NCBI RefSeq assembly: GCF_003671715.1
Contig: NZ_RAIF01000012.1
Location: 632,586 to 675,772, forward strand
Source of the DNA: Streptomyces sp. E2N166
Lineage (GTDB): Bacteria; Actinomycetota; Actinomycetes; Streptomycetales; Streptomycetaceae
Length of the DNA stretch: 43,187 nt
Direction of reading: 5' to 3'
How positions within the stretch are numbered: position 1 is the stretch's first letter; each line of letters opens with the position of its first letter. The notes under the pieces are model-generated. The model ran no database searches, was not told the DNA's origin, and worked only from the letters and a program-made list of their open reading frames with translations. Shown here piece after piece: positions 34,942-43,070 of this stretch. Made by a program: the position numbers and the translations under genes.

Positions 34942-35436
34942 TCAGACCACCTGGTGCAGCCAGCGGACCGGGGCGCCCTCGCCCGCGTAGCGGAAGGGCT
35001 CCAGTTCGTCGTCCCAGGGCTTGCCGAGGAGCTTGGCGATGTCGGACTCCAGGTCCGTCTCGCCGCGCTGGGAGCGGACCAGGGCGGCGCGCAGCCGGTC
35101 CTCGGGGATGAGGATGTCGCCGTGGATGCCGGTGACGGCGTGGAAGATGCCGAGGTCGGGGGTGCAGCTGTAGCGCTCGCCCTCGGCGTTCGCGGACGGC
35201 TCCGCGGTGACCTCGAAGCGCAGCAGCTGCCAGCCGCGCAGTGCGGAGGCGAGCTTGGAGGCGGTGCCGGCCTGGCCCTGCCAGGAGAACTCCGAGCGCC
35301 AGGTGCCGGGCGCGGCGGGCTGCCGGATCCAGTCCAGGCCGACGCGTGTGCCGAGCACCCCGGCGATGGCCCACTCGACGTGCGGGCAGAGCGCGCGCGG
35401 CGCGGAGTGCACGTACAGAACTCCACGTGTCGTCAC
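34942..35436 (-). CDS. DUF3145 family protein
   Basis: A 164-aa cytoplasmic protein of DUF3145, an actinobacterial family. It reads VTTRGVLYVHSAPRALCPHVEWAIAGVLG, LDWIRQPAAPGTWRSEFSWQGQAGTASKLASALRGW, RYSCTPDLGIFHAVTGIHGDILIPEDRLRAAL, and GKPWDDELEPFRYAGEGAPVRWLHQVV. GTG 35436 has GGAGG 5 nt upstream and gives the family length; the frame extends to 35577 without a better start. It lies end to end with the fab operon, a neighbourhood I recall as conserved, but its role is unknown. Confidence 0.85.
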   Translation of the reverse strand: MTTRGVLYVHSAPRALCPHVEWAIAGVLGTRVGLDWIRQPAAPGTWRSEFSWQGQAGTASKLASALRGWQLLRFEVTAEPSANAEGERYSCTPDLGIFHAVTGIHGDILIPEDRLRAALVRSQRGETDLESDIAKLLGKPWDDELEPFRYAGEGAPVRWLHQVV

Positions 35437-35692
35437 CGGAACCTCCGGGCTGAGCGGGACATCTCGGAACGGGCGGAACGGTCGCGGCCGGGCGGGCCGC
35501 TTGATGGCGAGGCTACCGTGCGACGGAGCAAGGAGTGTGACGTACCGTCGGTCCCGGTGCCGACAAACCTCTGCCATTCACCCGGCAGGACGCTTGTACG
35601 GGTGTGAGCCGTTGCATCTCCGCCCTCGGGAACCCTGGCGCGTTGCCATGGGTTGAGGACGTTGGAGGCACGAGGCGAGGGGTGGGACCGGT

Positions 35693-36625
35693 ATGGGTCA
35701 GCGGACGGGCCGGCGAACGCCTGTCGGACGTGGACGTTCGCGTGTCGGTCGTCGCCGTCCGCGTGCCGCACTCGCCGTTCTGACCGCCGCCGTCCTGGGC
35801 GTGACCGGCTGCGACGCCGTGGGCGGTGGCTCCGCCGCCCCGTCCCCCTCCGCGTCGAAGCGGCCGAAGCCCACCCCTGCCTGGGACACGAGCCCCGACT
35901 CGGTCGCCGCCGTGGGCGACTCCATCACGCGCGGCTTCGACGCCTGCTCGGTCCTGTCGGACTGCCCGGAGGTCTCGTGGGCGACCGGCGGCAGCGCCGA
36001 GGTCGACAGTCTCGCCGTGCGGCTGCTGGGGAAGGCGGAAGCGGCCGAGCGGAGCTGGAACCACGCGGTCACCGGAGCCCGGATGGCCGACCTGACCGGG
36101 CAGATGACCCGGGCGGCGGCGCGGAAGCCGGAGCTGGTCGCGGTGATGGTCGGGGCGAACGACGCCTGCCGGGCCACGACCTCGGCGATGACGTCGGTGA
36201 CCGACTTCCGGAACGGGTTCGAGGAGGCCATGGGCACGCTGCGCAAGAAGCTGCCCAAGGCGCAGGTGTACGTGGCGAGCATCCCGGATCTGAAGCGGCT
36301 CTGGTCGCAGGGGCGCACCAACCCGCTGGGCAAGCAGGTGTGGAAGCTGGGCATCTGCCCGTCGATGCTGGGCGACGCGGACTCCCTGGACTCGGCGGCG
36401 ACGCTGCGGCGGAACACCGTGCGGGACCGGGTGGAGGACTACAACGAGGTGCTGCGGGAGGTCTGCGCGAAGGACCGGCTGTGCCGCACCGACGGCGGCG
36501 CGGTGCACGAGTACCGGTTCGGGACCGGCCAGCTGAGCCGCTGGGACTGGTTCCACCCGAGTGTGGACGGCCAGGCCCGGCTGGCCGAGATCGCGTACCG
36601 CGCGGTCACCGCGAAACAGCCCTGA
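35693..36625 (+). CDS. SGNH-hydrolase lipoprotein
   Basis: A 310-aa exported esterase/acyl hydrolase. A signal peptide with arginine-rich N-region (RSRVGRRRPRAALAVL) ends in lipobox GVTGC, giving lipidated C40. A Ser/Pro linker leads to the SGNH domain: block I GDSIT (S77), block III GAND near residue 151, and block V DWFH with D285 and H288. Four or more further Cys residues may form disulfides. It probably acts on lipids or glycan O-acyl groups at the cell surface. A plausible RBS GAGGGGTGGGACC precedes ATG 35693. Confidence 0.9.
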   Translation: MGQRTGRRTPVGRGRSRVGRRRPRAALAVLTAAVLGVTGCDAVGGGSAAPSPSASKRPKPTPAWDTSPDSVAAVGDSITRGFDACSVLSDCPEVSWATGGSAEVDSLAVRLLGKAEAAERSWNHAVTGARMADLTGQMTRAAARKPELVAVMVGANDACRATTSAMTSVTDFRNGFEEAMGTLRKKLPKAQVYVASIPDLKRLWSQGRTNPLGKQVWKLGICPSMLGDADSLDSAATLRRNTVRDRVEDYNEVLREVCAKDRLCRTDGGAVHEYRFGTGQLSRWDWFHPSVDGQARLAEIAYRAVTAKQP

Positions 36626-36661
36626 CCCGGCCCGACCAGGGCTTGACCTGGGCGTGTGTCC

Positions 36662-36667
36662 TAGAGT
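36662..36667 (+). promoter_or_regulatory. -10 hexamer of the aldose epimerase gene
   Basis: TAGAGT lies 7 nt before ATG 36675. TTGACC at 36643 is only 13 bp upstream of it, too close for a standard -35. Confidence 0.5.
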
Positions 36668-36674
36668 TCCGCAC

Positions 36675-37661
36675 ATGAACGAACTTTTCGGCACACTTTC
36701 CGACGGCACCCCCGTCCACCGCTGGACCCTGGAGCGGGGCGGCGTGCGGGTACGGGTCCTGTCGTACGGCGGGATCGTGCAGTCGGCCGAGGTCCCGGAC
36801 CGGGACGGGAACACCGCCGACGTGGTGCTGGGGTTCGCGGACCTGGACAGCTATGTGACGCACCCGGAGCCCTACTTCGGGGCGCTCGTGGGGCGGTACG
36901 CCAACCGGATCGCGGGCGGCCGTTTCCAGTTGGACGGGCGGACGTACGCGCTGGCGCTCAACAACGGGCCGAACTCGCTGCACGGCGGTGAGCGCGGCTT
37001 CGACAAGCGCGTGTGGGACGCGGAGCCGGCCGGGGACGGCACGCACGGCGTCCGGCTCAGCCGCGTCAGCCCGCACGGCGAGGAGGGGTTCCCGGGCCGG
37101 CTGGAGATCTCGGTGACGTACACGCTGGACGAGGCGGGTGCGCTGCGGATCGCGTACGAGGCGGTCACGGACGCGCCGACCGTGCTCAACCCGACGAACC
37201 ACAGCTACTTCAACCTGGGCGGGCCGGGCTCCGGGCACGCGGGCGGCCATGAACTGCGGCTCGCCGCCTCCCGGATCACGCCGGTCGACGCCGACCTGAT
37301 CCCGACGGGCCCCACGCGGGACGTGGCGGACACGCGCTTCGACTTCCGGCGGGCGCGCAAGGTCGGCTCCGGCTACGACCACAACCTCGTCCTCGACAAG
37401 GGCGTGACGGACACCGCCGTGGAGGTCGCCGAGCTGTACGACCCGGCGTCGGGGCGTGTGCTGACGGTGGCGACGACCGAGCCCGGCCTCCAGCTGTACA
37501 CCGCCGACCACCTGGGCGAGCCGTTCGCGCCCGGGGACGGCATCGCGCTGGAGACGCAGCACTTCCCGGACTCGCCGAACCGGCCGGAGTTCCCGAGCAC
37601 GGTGCTGCGGCCGGGCGAGGTCTTCCGCTCGGAGACCGTGTACGGCTTCTCGGTGCGGTAG
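36675..37661 (+). CDS. galM: Aldose 1-epimerase
   Basis: A 328-aa galactose-mutarotase-type enzyme interconverting alpha and beta anomers of hexoses. Features: YFGALVGRYANRIAGGRF, LNNGPNSLHGG (H103), NPTNHSYFNLGG with the proton-donor H176, and IALETQHFPDSPNRPEFPSTVL with the catalytic-base Glu. No signal peptide, so it is cytoplasmic. The ATG at 36675 directly follows a leaderless promoter, which is why I do not extend it upstream. A strong terminator follows. Confidence 0.93.
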   Translation: MNELFGTLSDGTPVHRWTLERGGVRVRVLSYGGIVQSAEVPDRDGNTADVVLGFADLDSYVTHPEPYFGALVGRYANRIAGGRFQLDGRTYALALNNGPNSLHGGERGFDKRVWDAEPAGDGTHGVRLSRVSPHGEEGFPGRLEISVTYTLDEAGALRIAYEAVTDAPTVLNPTNHSYFNLGGPGSGHAGGHELRLAASRITPVDADLIPTGPTRDVADTRFDFRRARKVGSGYDHNLVLDKGVTDTAVEVAELYDPASGRVLTVATTEPGLQLYTADHLGEPFAPGDGIALETQHFPDSPNRPEFPSTVLRPGEVFRSETVYGFSVR

Positions 37662-37684
37662 CCCGTACGGTCCTTTCGGTACTG

Positions 37685-37720
37685 AGCCCCGGCCCGGATG
37701 TCAGGTCCCGGGCCGGGGCT
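37685..37720. terminator. Terminator of the aldose epimerase gene
   Basis: AGCCCCGGCCCGG (37685-37697) pairs perfectly with CCGGGCCGGGGCT (37708-37720) around a 10-nt loop, 24 nt past the stop codon. Confidence 0.85.
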
Positions 37721-37807
37721 GTTCGTGGGGGCACGCCGTGAGCGGTCCCGAGTCAGACGGTAATCGCCCCGGTGACCCGGTGGTCCACCATCGGACGTCC
37801 GGTCACC

Positions 37808-37821
37808 GGTTCGTACGAACC
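37808..37821. promoter_or_regulatory. 14-bp palindrome upstream of the secreted peptidase-like gene
   Basis: GGTTCGTACGAACC is a perfect palindrome, next to a CCGGTGACC/GGTCACCGG inverted repeat (37769-37777 and 37801-37809). A GATACT hexamer near 37895 could be the -10 downstream. A LacI- or TetR-like binder is possible. Confidence 0.45.
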
Positions 37822-37950
37822 CTTCACAAACGGCCCCGAGCCGGTCGCCACGGGCGGGTCGCCACGCGCCATGGCGCACGGCCCTTCCGTCACGGGATAC
37901 TGCCGCCGTCCCACAGCGCACCCCACGGCGACGGAAGGACCTGGACTCCC

Positions 37951-39288
37951 TTGACACACATACGCGTTCGGATCGGCGTACTCGGACTGGCCCTGGTGGC
38001 GGGGCTCGCGGCCCCGGCGACGGCCACGGCGGCGCCCTTGGCCACCGCCTCCGCGCCGACCGTGGAGGAGCTGCGGCTCGACGGGGACGTGCCCCAGGAG
38101 ATCCTGCGGCGCTCCGGATTCGCCTCGGCGGGACCGGCGTTCGCCCGCGGGCTCGGACGGGCGGACTCCTACCGCGAGGCGCGCCGCATCGTCGCGCGCG
38201 AGGGCTCGGCGCTGTGGCGGCGGGCCGTGGACCGGGTGCAGGGCCGGGGCCCGGCCCGCGGGGACCTCAGCCGGGACGACGACCGGCCGCTGTACTGGGC
38301 ACGGCTCGGGATGACGCGGGAACTGCGGACCTGGGAACCGGAGTTCGGGCTGACCGGGCGGCAGCGGGCCGCGCTGCTCGGGGAACTGGAGCGCGCTTCG
38401 CGCGGCCAGAGCGACATCCGCCTGCCGCACGACCGACACGACCGACACGGCAGGGACGGCAAGGACGGCAAGGACGGCAAGGACGGCAGGGACATGAAGC
38501 GGGTGCTGCTCACCGGTTTCGACCCCTTCACCCTCGACCGCGACATCCGGATCTCCAACCCGTCCGGCGCCGCCGCGCTCGCCCTGGACGGCACGGTGAT
38601 CGACACACCGGACGGGCCCGCCCGGGTGGAGACGGCCGTGTTCCCGGTGCGCTGGCGGGACTTCGCGGACGGGGCGGTGGAGCGCGCCCTGCGTCCGCAC
38701 CTGCCGAGGGTGGATCTGTTCACGACCGTGAGCCAGGGCCGGGTCGGGCGATTCGACGTGGAGCGGACCAACGGGGCCTGGCGGGGCGGCTTCCCCGACA
38801 ACGAGAACGTCTCCCGCACGGAGACGGTGCCCGTCCCGGACCCGGCCTCGCAGCCGCAGTGGACGACGACCACACTGCCGTACGAGGCGCTCACGGCCGC
38901 GGACACCGGGCGCTTCCCCGTGTACGACAACACGAGCGTGACCGAGATCCCGGCAGAAGGCACCGAGCCGGTCGTACGGCCGGACGGGCCCACGCCCGGT
39001 TCGACGGCCCGCTCCGGGGGCGGCGGGGACTACCTCTCCAACGAGATCGCCTACCGGGCGACCCTGCTGCGGGACCGGCTGGGGCTCGCCGCCGTCCTGC
39101 CGGGCGGGCACGTCCACACGCCGGTGCTGCAGTTCGGGGCCGGGAACACCGATCCGGCGACCGGGGCGGTCACCGATCCCGCGTTCGTGCGGAACCGGCT
39201 GGACATCGTGGCGCAGGTGCGGGCGATCGTGGCCGTGGCGGTCAGTGCCTCGGAACCGGACCGGCCGGGCGTGCCGGACCGGAGCTGA
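37951..39288 (+). CDS. Secreted pyroglutamyl-peptidase-like protein, catalytic Cys replaced
   Basis: A 445-aa exported protein. The N-terminus RVRIGVLGLALVAGLAAPATATAAP is a signal peptide if translation begins at TTG 37951, which also has GGAAGGA upstream; the open frame to 37738 has no such logic. After an Ala/Arg-rich region and a GKDGKDGKD linker (residues about 167-181) comes a peptidase C15 domain: RVLLTGFDPFTLD, ISNPSGAAALAL, DLFTTVSQGRVGRFDVERTNGA, GDYLSNEIAYRATL and GGHVHTPVLQFG. In true pyroglutamyl peptidases the corresponding Y-V-C-N carries the nucleophile; here it is Y-L-S-N with S363. The His (H389) is kept. It may be a Ser enzyme or a binding protein. Confidence 0.8.
   Translation: MTHIRVRIGVLGLALVAGLAAPATATAAPLATASAPTVEELRLDGDVPQEILRRSGFASAGPAFARGLGRADSYREARRIVAREGSALWRRAVDRVQGRGPARGDLSRDDDRPLYWARLGMTRELRTWEPEFGLTGRQRAALLGELERASRGQSDIRLPHDRHDRHGRDGKDGKDGKDGRDMKRVLLTGFDPFTLDRDIRISNPSGAAALALDGTVIDTPDGPARVETAVFPVRWRDFADGAVERALRPHLPRVDLFTTVSQGRVGRFDVERTNGAWRGGFPDNENVSRTETVPVPDPASQPQWTTTTLPYEALTAADTGRFPVYDNTSVTEIPAEGTEPVVRPDGPTPGSTARSGGGGDYLSNEIAYRATLLRDRLGLAAVLPGGHVHTPVLQFGAGNTDPATGAVTDPAFVRNRLDIVAQVRAIVAVAVSASEPDRPGVPDRS
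38431..38493 (+). repeat. 9-bp minisatellite inside the peptidase-like gene
   Basis: Two GACCGACAC units (38431-38448) are followed by five GGC(A/A)(A/G)GGAC-type units (38449-38493: GGCAGGGAC, three GGCAAGGAC, GGCAGGGAC). They encode the DRH and GKD linker repeats between the N-terminal region and the C15 domain. Confidence 0.85.
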
Positions 39289-40084
39289 CCGCCGGGTCGG
39301 CGGAGCCGCCGTCGGAGCGGTCGTCGCCGCCGTCGCGGGTCTCCTCGCCCAGCAGTTCGCGGGCGAGGAGCGTGGCGCCGGCGACCGCTCCCGGCATCAG
39401 GAACACCGCGACGAACGGCACCAGGAAGGAGACGCTCAGCGGTGTGCCGAAGCCCCAGACCAGCATCTTGCGGGAGCGCAGGAGGGCGAGGCGGTCGCGC
39501 AGTTCGACCCCGCGGCGCTGGAGGGCGACGGAGGCCAGTTCCTCGGTGAGGAAGAAGCCGGTGACGAAGAAGCCGATGACCGGGATCAGCGTCTGCCCGA
39601 CGACCGGGATGAAGCCGAGGGCGAAGAGCAGGACCCCCCAGACGGCGGCGCGGAGAAGGATCCGGAGGCTGTCGCGGCCGGAGATCCACAGCTCGCGCCA
39701 GAGCGGCAGGTTCGACTCGGGAGTGGTGCCGTCCGGGGAGACGTCGCGGTCGACCCGCTCGGAGAGGCTCTCGTAGAAGGGCTGGCCGATCAGCAGCGTC
39801 ACCGCGGTGAAGGTGAGGACGGCCAGGAGCAGGGCGAGGGCGAACAGGACGGCGGTGAGGAAGCCGCGGAACAGACCGAGCCAGGGGCTCGACCAGTCGT
39901 CGGCGAAGGGGGTCGCCCAGGCGACGAAGTCCGTGCCCCACAGCGCCAGCCCGACCAGGGCCGCCGCGTACAGCACCAGTGTGATCAGGCCCGGGACGAG
40001 CCCGAAGCCGTAACTCCTGCCGTGCCGGGCCACCCAGCGCTGGCCCTTGATGAGATGGCCGAATCCCGCCCCAAGATCGCGCAT
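39242..40084 (-). CDS. EI24/CysZ-like integral membrane protein
   Basis: A 280-aa membrane protein of the EI24 domain family. It starts MRDLGAGFGHLIKGQRWVARHGRSYGFGLVPGLITLVLYAAAL and continues with hydrophobic helices at about residues 75-105, 140-165 (ILLRAAVWGVLLFALGFIPVVGQ) and 168-185, plus a final pair near 215-245 (FGTPLSVSFLVPFVAVFLMPGAVAGA). The VVGQTLIPVIGFFVTGFFLTEEL stretch and LIGQPFYESLSERVDR are typical. CysZ relatives carry sulfate; the substrate here is unknown. ATG 40084 is 7 nt after TAGAGT. Its last 47 bp overlap the convergent peptidase-like gene. Confidence 0.85.
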   Translation of the reverse strand: MRDLGAGFGHLIKGQRWVARHGRSYGFGLVPGLITLVLYAAALVGLALWGTDFVAWATPFADDWSSPWLGLFRGFLTAVLFALALLLAVLTFTAVTLLIGQPFYESLSERVDRDVSPDGTTPESNLPLWRELWISGRDSLRILLRAAVWGVLLFALGFIPVVGQTLIPVIGFFVTGFFLTEELASVALQRRGVELRDRLALLRSRKMLVWGFGTPLSVSFLVPFVAVFLMPGAVAGATLLARELLGEETRDGGDDRSDGGSADPAVSSGPARPAGPVPRH

Positions 40085-40091
40085 GGGCGGA

Positions 40092-40097
40092 ACTCTA
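40092..40097 (-). promoter_or_regulatory. -10 hexamer of the EI24 gene
   Basis: TAGAGT on the minus strand is 7 nt before ATG 40084. Confidence 0.55.
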
Positions 40098-40218
40098 CCG
40101 GTCGGCACCGACACCGCCGTGCCCCGTTGGAGCCGCGATTGAGTCGAACGCGCTCATCGCGCCGTACCGATCGGCGAACGGCCCCGCAGAGGTCCGCCGA
40201 GTTGGCGAGGAGAAGCGG

Positions 40219-41385
40219 ATGACGCAGAAGATCCACGGCACCGTCGCCGACGGCTTCGAGGCGGTGCGTGAGGAGTTCGCGGCGGTCGTGGCCGGCGAAC
40301 GGCCGGACTACGAGGGTCAGCTGTGCGCCCACGTCCACGGTCGCCGGGTCGTCGACCTGTGGACCGGCGACGGCGCGGACGCCGGCTCGCTGTACGGGGT
40401 GCACTCGGCCACCAAGGGCGCGGCCCACCTGGTGGTCGCCGTGCTGGTGCAGGAGGGCACCCTGGAGCTGGACCGCAGGGTGACCTACTACTGGCCGGAG
40501 TTCGCGGCCGAGGGCAAGGGCACGCTGACCCTGCGCGACCTGCTCGCGCACCGCGCGGGTGTGATCGGCACGGACACCGGATTCAGCACGGCGGAACTGG
40601 CCGACGACCGGGTGATCGCCGAACGCCTCGCCGACCAGCGTCCGTACTGGCGTCCCGGCGCGGCCTTCGGGTACCACGCGCTCGTCCTCGGCGCCCTGGC
40701 GGGCGAGGTGGTGCGCCGGGCCACCGGGCACACCCTCCAGGAGGTCTACGAGGACCGGGTCCGCGCCCCGCACCACCTGGACTTCCATCTCGGTCTGCCG
40801 GCCTCGCTCGACCACCGCTTCCGCACCGCGCAGGCGGTGATCCGCACCCCGGTGCAGCAGGTGGCGCCGGATCCGCTCCCGGACGGCCCGCACACGCTCG
40901 CCGCGATCGCCTTCAACCGCAACGCGGCGCACCCCACCGACCTGGAGACCCTGCCCAACGAGCCGGTCGTGCGCGCCCGGGGCCCGGCCTCCGTGGGCGG
41001 CGTGGCCTCGGCGCGCGGGCTGGCCGGGCTGTACGCGGCGGCCATCGGCGGACTGGACGGCAAGGCGCCGCTGCTGAAGCCGGACACGGTGGCGGAGTTC
41101 GGGCAGTTCCACTCGGTCGGTCACGACCTGGTGACCCGGACGCACCGCTCGTACGGCCTCGGCTTCGAGGCGACGGCGGACACCTGGCACCCGTTCCTGG
41201 GCGCCGGGGCGATCGGGCACAGCGGTGCGGGCGGCTGCCAGGCCTTCGGGGACCCGTTCAGCGGGCTGGCGTACGGGTACACCAGGCGCCGTTGCGCCTA
41301 CCCGGGCGGGGCGGCGCCGGAGAACGGCCGGCTGGTGGCGGCGGTGCACGGTGCGGCGCTCGCGTGCGAGCGCCGCACCGTGTGA
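40219..41385 (+). CDS. EstB-like beta-lactamase-fold esterase
   Basis: A 388-aa serine hydrolase of the class C beta-lactamase/EstB family. The S-x-x-K motif is SATK (S63-K66). The tyrosine motif is Y152-H-A in AAFGYHALVLGALAGEV. GHSGAGGCQAFGDP near residue 335 is the third box (H-x-G-x-G). LTLRDLLAHRAGV precedes the active-site loop. No signal peptide. ATG 40219 has GAGGAGAAGCGG upstream. It is different from, and only distantly related to, the other serine hydrolase in this window. Likely an esterase on short acyl esters. Confidence 0.88.
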   Translation: MTQKIHGTVADGFEAVREEFAAVVAGERPDYEGQLCAHVHGRRVVDLWTGDGADAGSLYGVHSATKGAAHLVVAVLVQEGTLELDRRVTYYWPEFAAEGKGTLTLRDLLAHRAGVIGTDTGFSTAELADDRVIAERLADQRPYWRPGAAFGYHALVLGALAGEVVRRATGHTLQEVYEDRVRAPHHLDFHLGLPASLDHRFRTAQAVIRTPVQQVAPDPLPDGPHTLAAIAFNRNAAHPTDLETLPNEPVVRARGPASVGGVASARGLAGLYAAAIGGLDGKAPLLKPDTVAEFGQFHSVGHDLVTRTHRSYGLGFEATADTWHPFLGAGAIGHSGAGGCQAFGDPFSGLAYGYTRRRCAYPGGAAPENGRLVAAVHGAALACERRTV

Positions 41386-41398
41386 GACCGGGTGCCGG

Positions 41399-41818
41399 TC
41401 AGACGAGCGTCACGGTGATGTTGCCGCGGGTCGCCTTCGAGTACGGGCAGACCTGGTGGGCCTTCTCCACCAGCGACCGCGCGGTGGCGGCGTCCACCGA
41501 GGGGATCTCGGCGGAGATCTCGACGATGATCCCGAACCCGTCGTCGTTCTTGCCGATCCCGACCTTCGCGGTGACGGTCGAACCGGTGATGTCGGCACCC
41601 TCCTGGCGGGCCACCACGCCGAGCGCGCCCTGGAAGCAGGCGCTGTACCCGGCGGCGAACAGCTGCTCCGGGTTGGTGCCGGCGCCGTTGCCGCCCATCT
41701 CCTTGGGCGGGTTCACGACCAGGTCGAGCCTGCCGTCATCGGTGGCCACCCGTCCGTCGCGGCCGTTCTCGGCGGTGGCGACGGCGGTGTAGAGGACCTC
41801 GGACTGCTGAATCGGCAT
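41399..41818 (-). CDS. ohr: Organic hydroperoxide resistance protein
   Basis: A 139-aa OsmC/Ohr-family peroxidase that reduces organic hydroperoxides with lipoyl thiols. The catalytic pair is C61 (GYSACFQGAL) and C124 (HQVCPYSKATRGN); the conserved Arg 20 (ENGRDGRV) and Glu 51 are present, and length is standard. ATG 41818 follows GAGGAGGAAGAC. A TAGCGT hexamer at 41887-41882 would give a 5' leader of about 57 nt. No OhrR gene is adjacent. Confidence 0.95.
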   Translation of the reverse strand: MPIQQSEVLYTAVATAENGRDGRVATDDGRLDLVVNPPKEMGGNGAGTNPEQLFAAGYSACFQGALGVVARQEGADITGSTVTAKVGIGKNDDGFGIIVEISAEIPSVDAATARSLVEKAHQVCPYSKATRGNITVTLV

Positions 41819-41905
41819 GCGGTTGTCTTCCTCCTCGGTCCGCCGTGACTCGCGCCCACGATCACGACGGATTTCGGAAAGACGCTACCGCATGCCGGAA
41901 ACTGC

Positions 41906-41924
41906 GGGAAGGCCTGCCCTTCCC
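41906..41924. terminator. Hairpin after the oxidoreductase gene
   Basis: GGGAAGG (41906-41912) pairs with CCTTCCC (41918-41924) around CCTGC, 23 nt beyond the minus-strand stop at 41947. Confidence 0.5.
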
Positions 41925-41946
41925 CGGGGAAAGCTGGAGCAGGGGC

Positions 41947-42969
41947 TCAGAGCTTGACGATCATCTTGCCGGTGTTGTCGCCGCGCAGGACGCCGAGGAA
42001 GGCCTCCAGGTTGTTCTCGATGCCCTCGACGACCGTCTCGCGGTACTTCAGCTCGCCGGAGCGGACCCAGGGGCCGACCTCCTGGACGAACTGCGGCTGG
42101 AGGTCGTAGTGGTCGCCGACCAGGAAGCCCTCGATGCGGCCGCGGGTCTGGATCAGACGGGCGAGGTTCTTCGGGCCGGGGGCGGGCTCGGTGTTGTTGT
42201 AGACGGAGATCGCTCCGCAGATCGCGATGCGGCCGTTCAGGTTGAGGGAGCCTACGGCGGCCTCCAGGTGGTCGCCGCCCACGTTGTCGAAGTAGACGTC
42301 GATGCCGTCCGGGGCGGCGGCGCGCAGCTGCTCGCTCACCGGGCCGTCCTTGTAGTTGAAGGCGGCGTCGAAGCCGTACTCGTCGACGAGCAGCTTGACC
42401 TTCTCGGCCGAGCCGGCGGAGCCGATGACCCGGGCCGCGCCCTTGAGCTTGGCGATCTGCCCGACCTGGCTGCCGACGGCACCGGCCGCGCCGGAGACGA
42501 ACACCGTGTCGCCCTCCTTGAGCGCGGCGACGCGCAGCAGGCCGGCGTAGGCGGTGAGCCCCGTCATGCCGAGCACGCCGAGGTACGTCGACAGCGGCGC
42601 CGCCTCCGGGTCCACCTTGACGGCGTTCTTCGCGTCCATGGCGGCGTACTCGCGCCAGCCGAAGAAGTGCAGGACGTGGTCGCCCACGGCGAAGCCGTCG
42701 GCGTTGGAGGCGACGACCTCGCCGACCGCGCCGCCCAGCATGGGCTTGCCCAGTTCGTAGGGGTCGGCATAGGACTTGGCGGCGCTCATGCGGCCGCGCA
42801 TGTAGGGGTCGACGGAGACGAACAGGTTGCGCACCAGCACCTGACCGTCACCCGGGGTGGGGACCTCCGCCTCGACGAGGGCGAAGTCCTCGGGCTTGGG
42901 CCAGCCGACCGGGCGGCTGACCAGGTGCCATTCGCGGTTGACGGTGGGCAGGGCGGGGGAGTCGCTCAT
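41947..42969 (-). CDS. NADP-dependent zinc-independent oxidoreductase (MDR family)
   Basis: A 340-aa medium-chain dehydrogenase/reductase of the leukotriene B4 12-hydroxydehydrogenase/YncB type, reducing alpha,beta-unsaturated ketones or aldehydes with NADPH. Seen are REWHLVSRPVGWPKPEDF, VSVDPYMRGRM, and the Rossmann motif VSGAAGAVGSQVGQIAKLKG. GIDVYFDNVGGDHLEAAV and RIAICGAISVYN follow, then LVGDHYDLQPQF. The zinc ligands of alcohol dehydrogenases are absent. ATG 42969 follows AGGAAAGGTG. It is divergent from a MarR gene with a double palindrome between them, so it is probably derepressed by an electrophile. Confidence 0.93.
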   Translation of the reverse strand: MSDSPALPTVNREWHLVSRPVGWPKPEDFALVEAEVPTPGDGQVLVRNLFVSVDPYMRGRMSAAKSYADPYELGKPMLGGAVGEVVASNADGFAVGDHVLHFFGWREYAAMDAKNAVKVDPEAAPLSTYLGVLGMTGLTAYAGLLRVAALKEGDTVFVSGAAGAVGSQVGQIAKLKGAARVIGSAGSAEKVKLLVDEYGFDAAFNYKDGPVSEQLRAAAPDGIDVYFDNVGGDHLEAAVGSLNLNGRIAICGAISVYNNTEPAPGPKNLARLIQTRGRIEGFLVGDHYDLQPQFVQEVGPWVRSGELKYRETVVEGIENNLEAFLGVLRGDNTGKMIVKL

Positions 42970-42999
42970 GGGGGCACCTTTCCTGGCGCTCGCGAGGGA

Positions 43000-43018
43000 T
43001 GTTTCAGGCTCTGAAACA
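43000..43018. promoter_or_regulatory. MarR-type operator, site 1
   Basis: TGTTTCAGGCTCTGAAACA is a perfect inverted repeat (8-bp arms, 3-bp centre) lying just downstream of the oxidoreductase -10. Confidence 0.75.
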
Positions 43019-43048
43019 ACCATGCGGCTGAACATTTCAGGTTGTCAA
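43019..43048 (-). promoter_or_regulatory. Promoter of the oxidoreductase gene
   Basis: On the minus strand TTGACA (43048-43043) and CATGGT (43024-43019) are separated by 18 bp and point to the oxidoreductase. Confidence 0.6.
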
Positions 43049-43050
43049 AC
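43034..43050. promoter_or_regulatory. MarR-type operator, site 2
   Basis: ATTTCAGGTTGTCAAAC keeps the TTTCAG left half-site of site 1 and a diverged right half, 33 bp away centre to centre (about three helical turns). It overlaps the oxidoreductase -35 and lies upstream of the MarR -10. Confidence 0.6.
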
Positions 43051-43057
43051 AAATGGG

Positions 43058-43063
43058 TACCCT
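43058..43063 (+). promoter_or_regulatory. -10 hexamer of the MarR gene
   Basis: TACCCT lies 7 nt before ATG 43071, without Shine-Dalgarno. Confidence 0.5.
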
Positions 43064-43070
43064 GGATTCC

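Noticed and set aside
38431..38493. CRISPR-like short repeats
   Set aside because: Units are 9 bp without spacers, in frame and inside a gene; no cas genes nearby.
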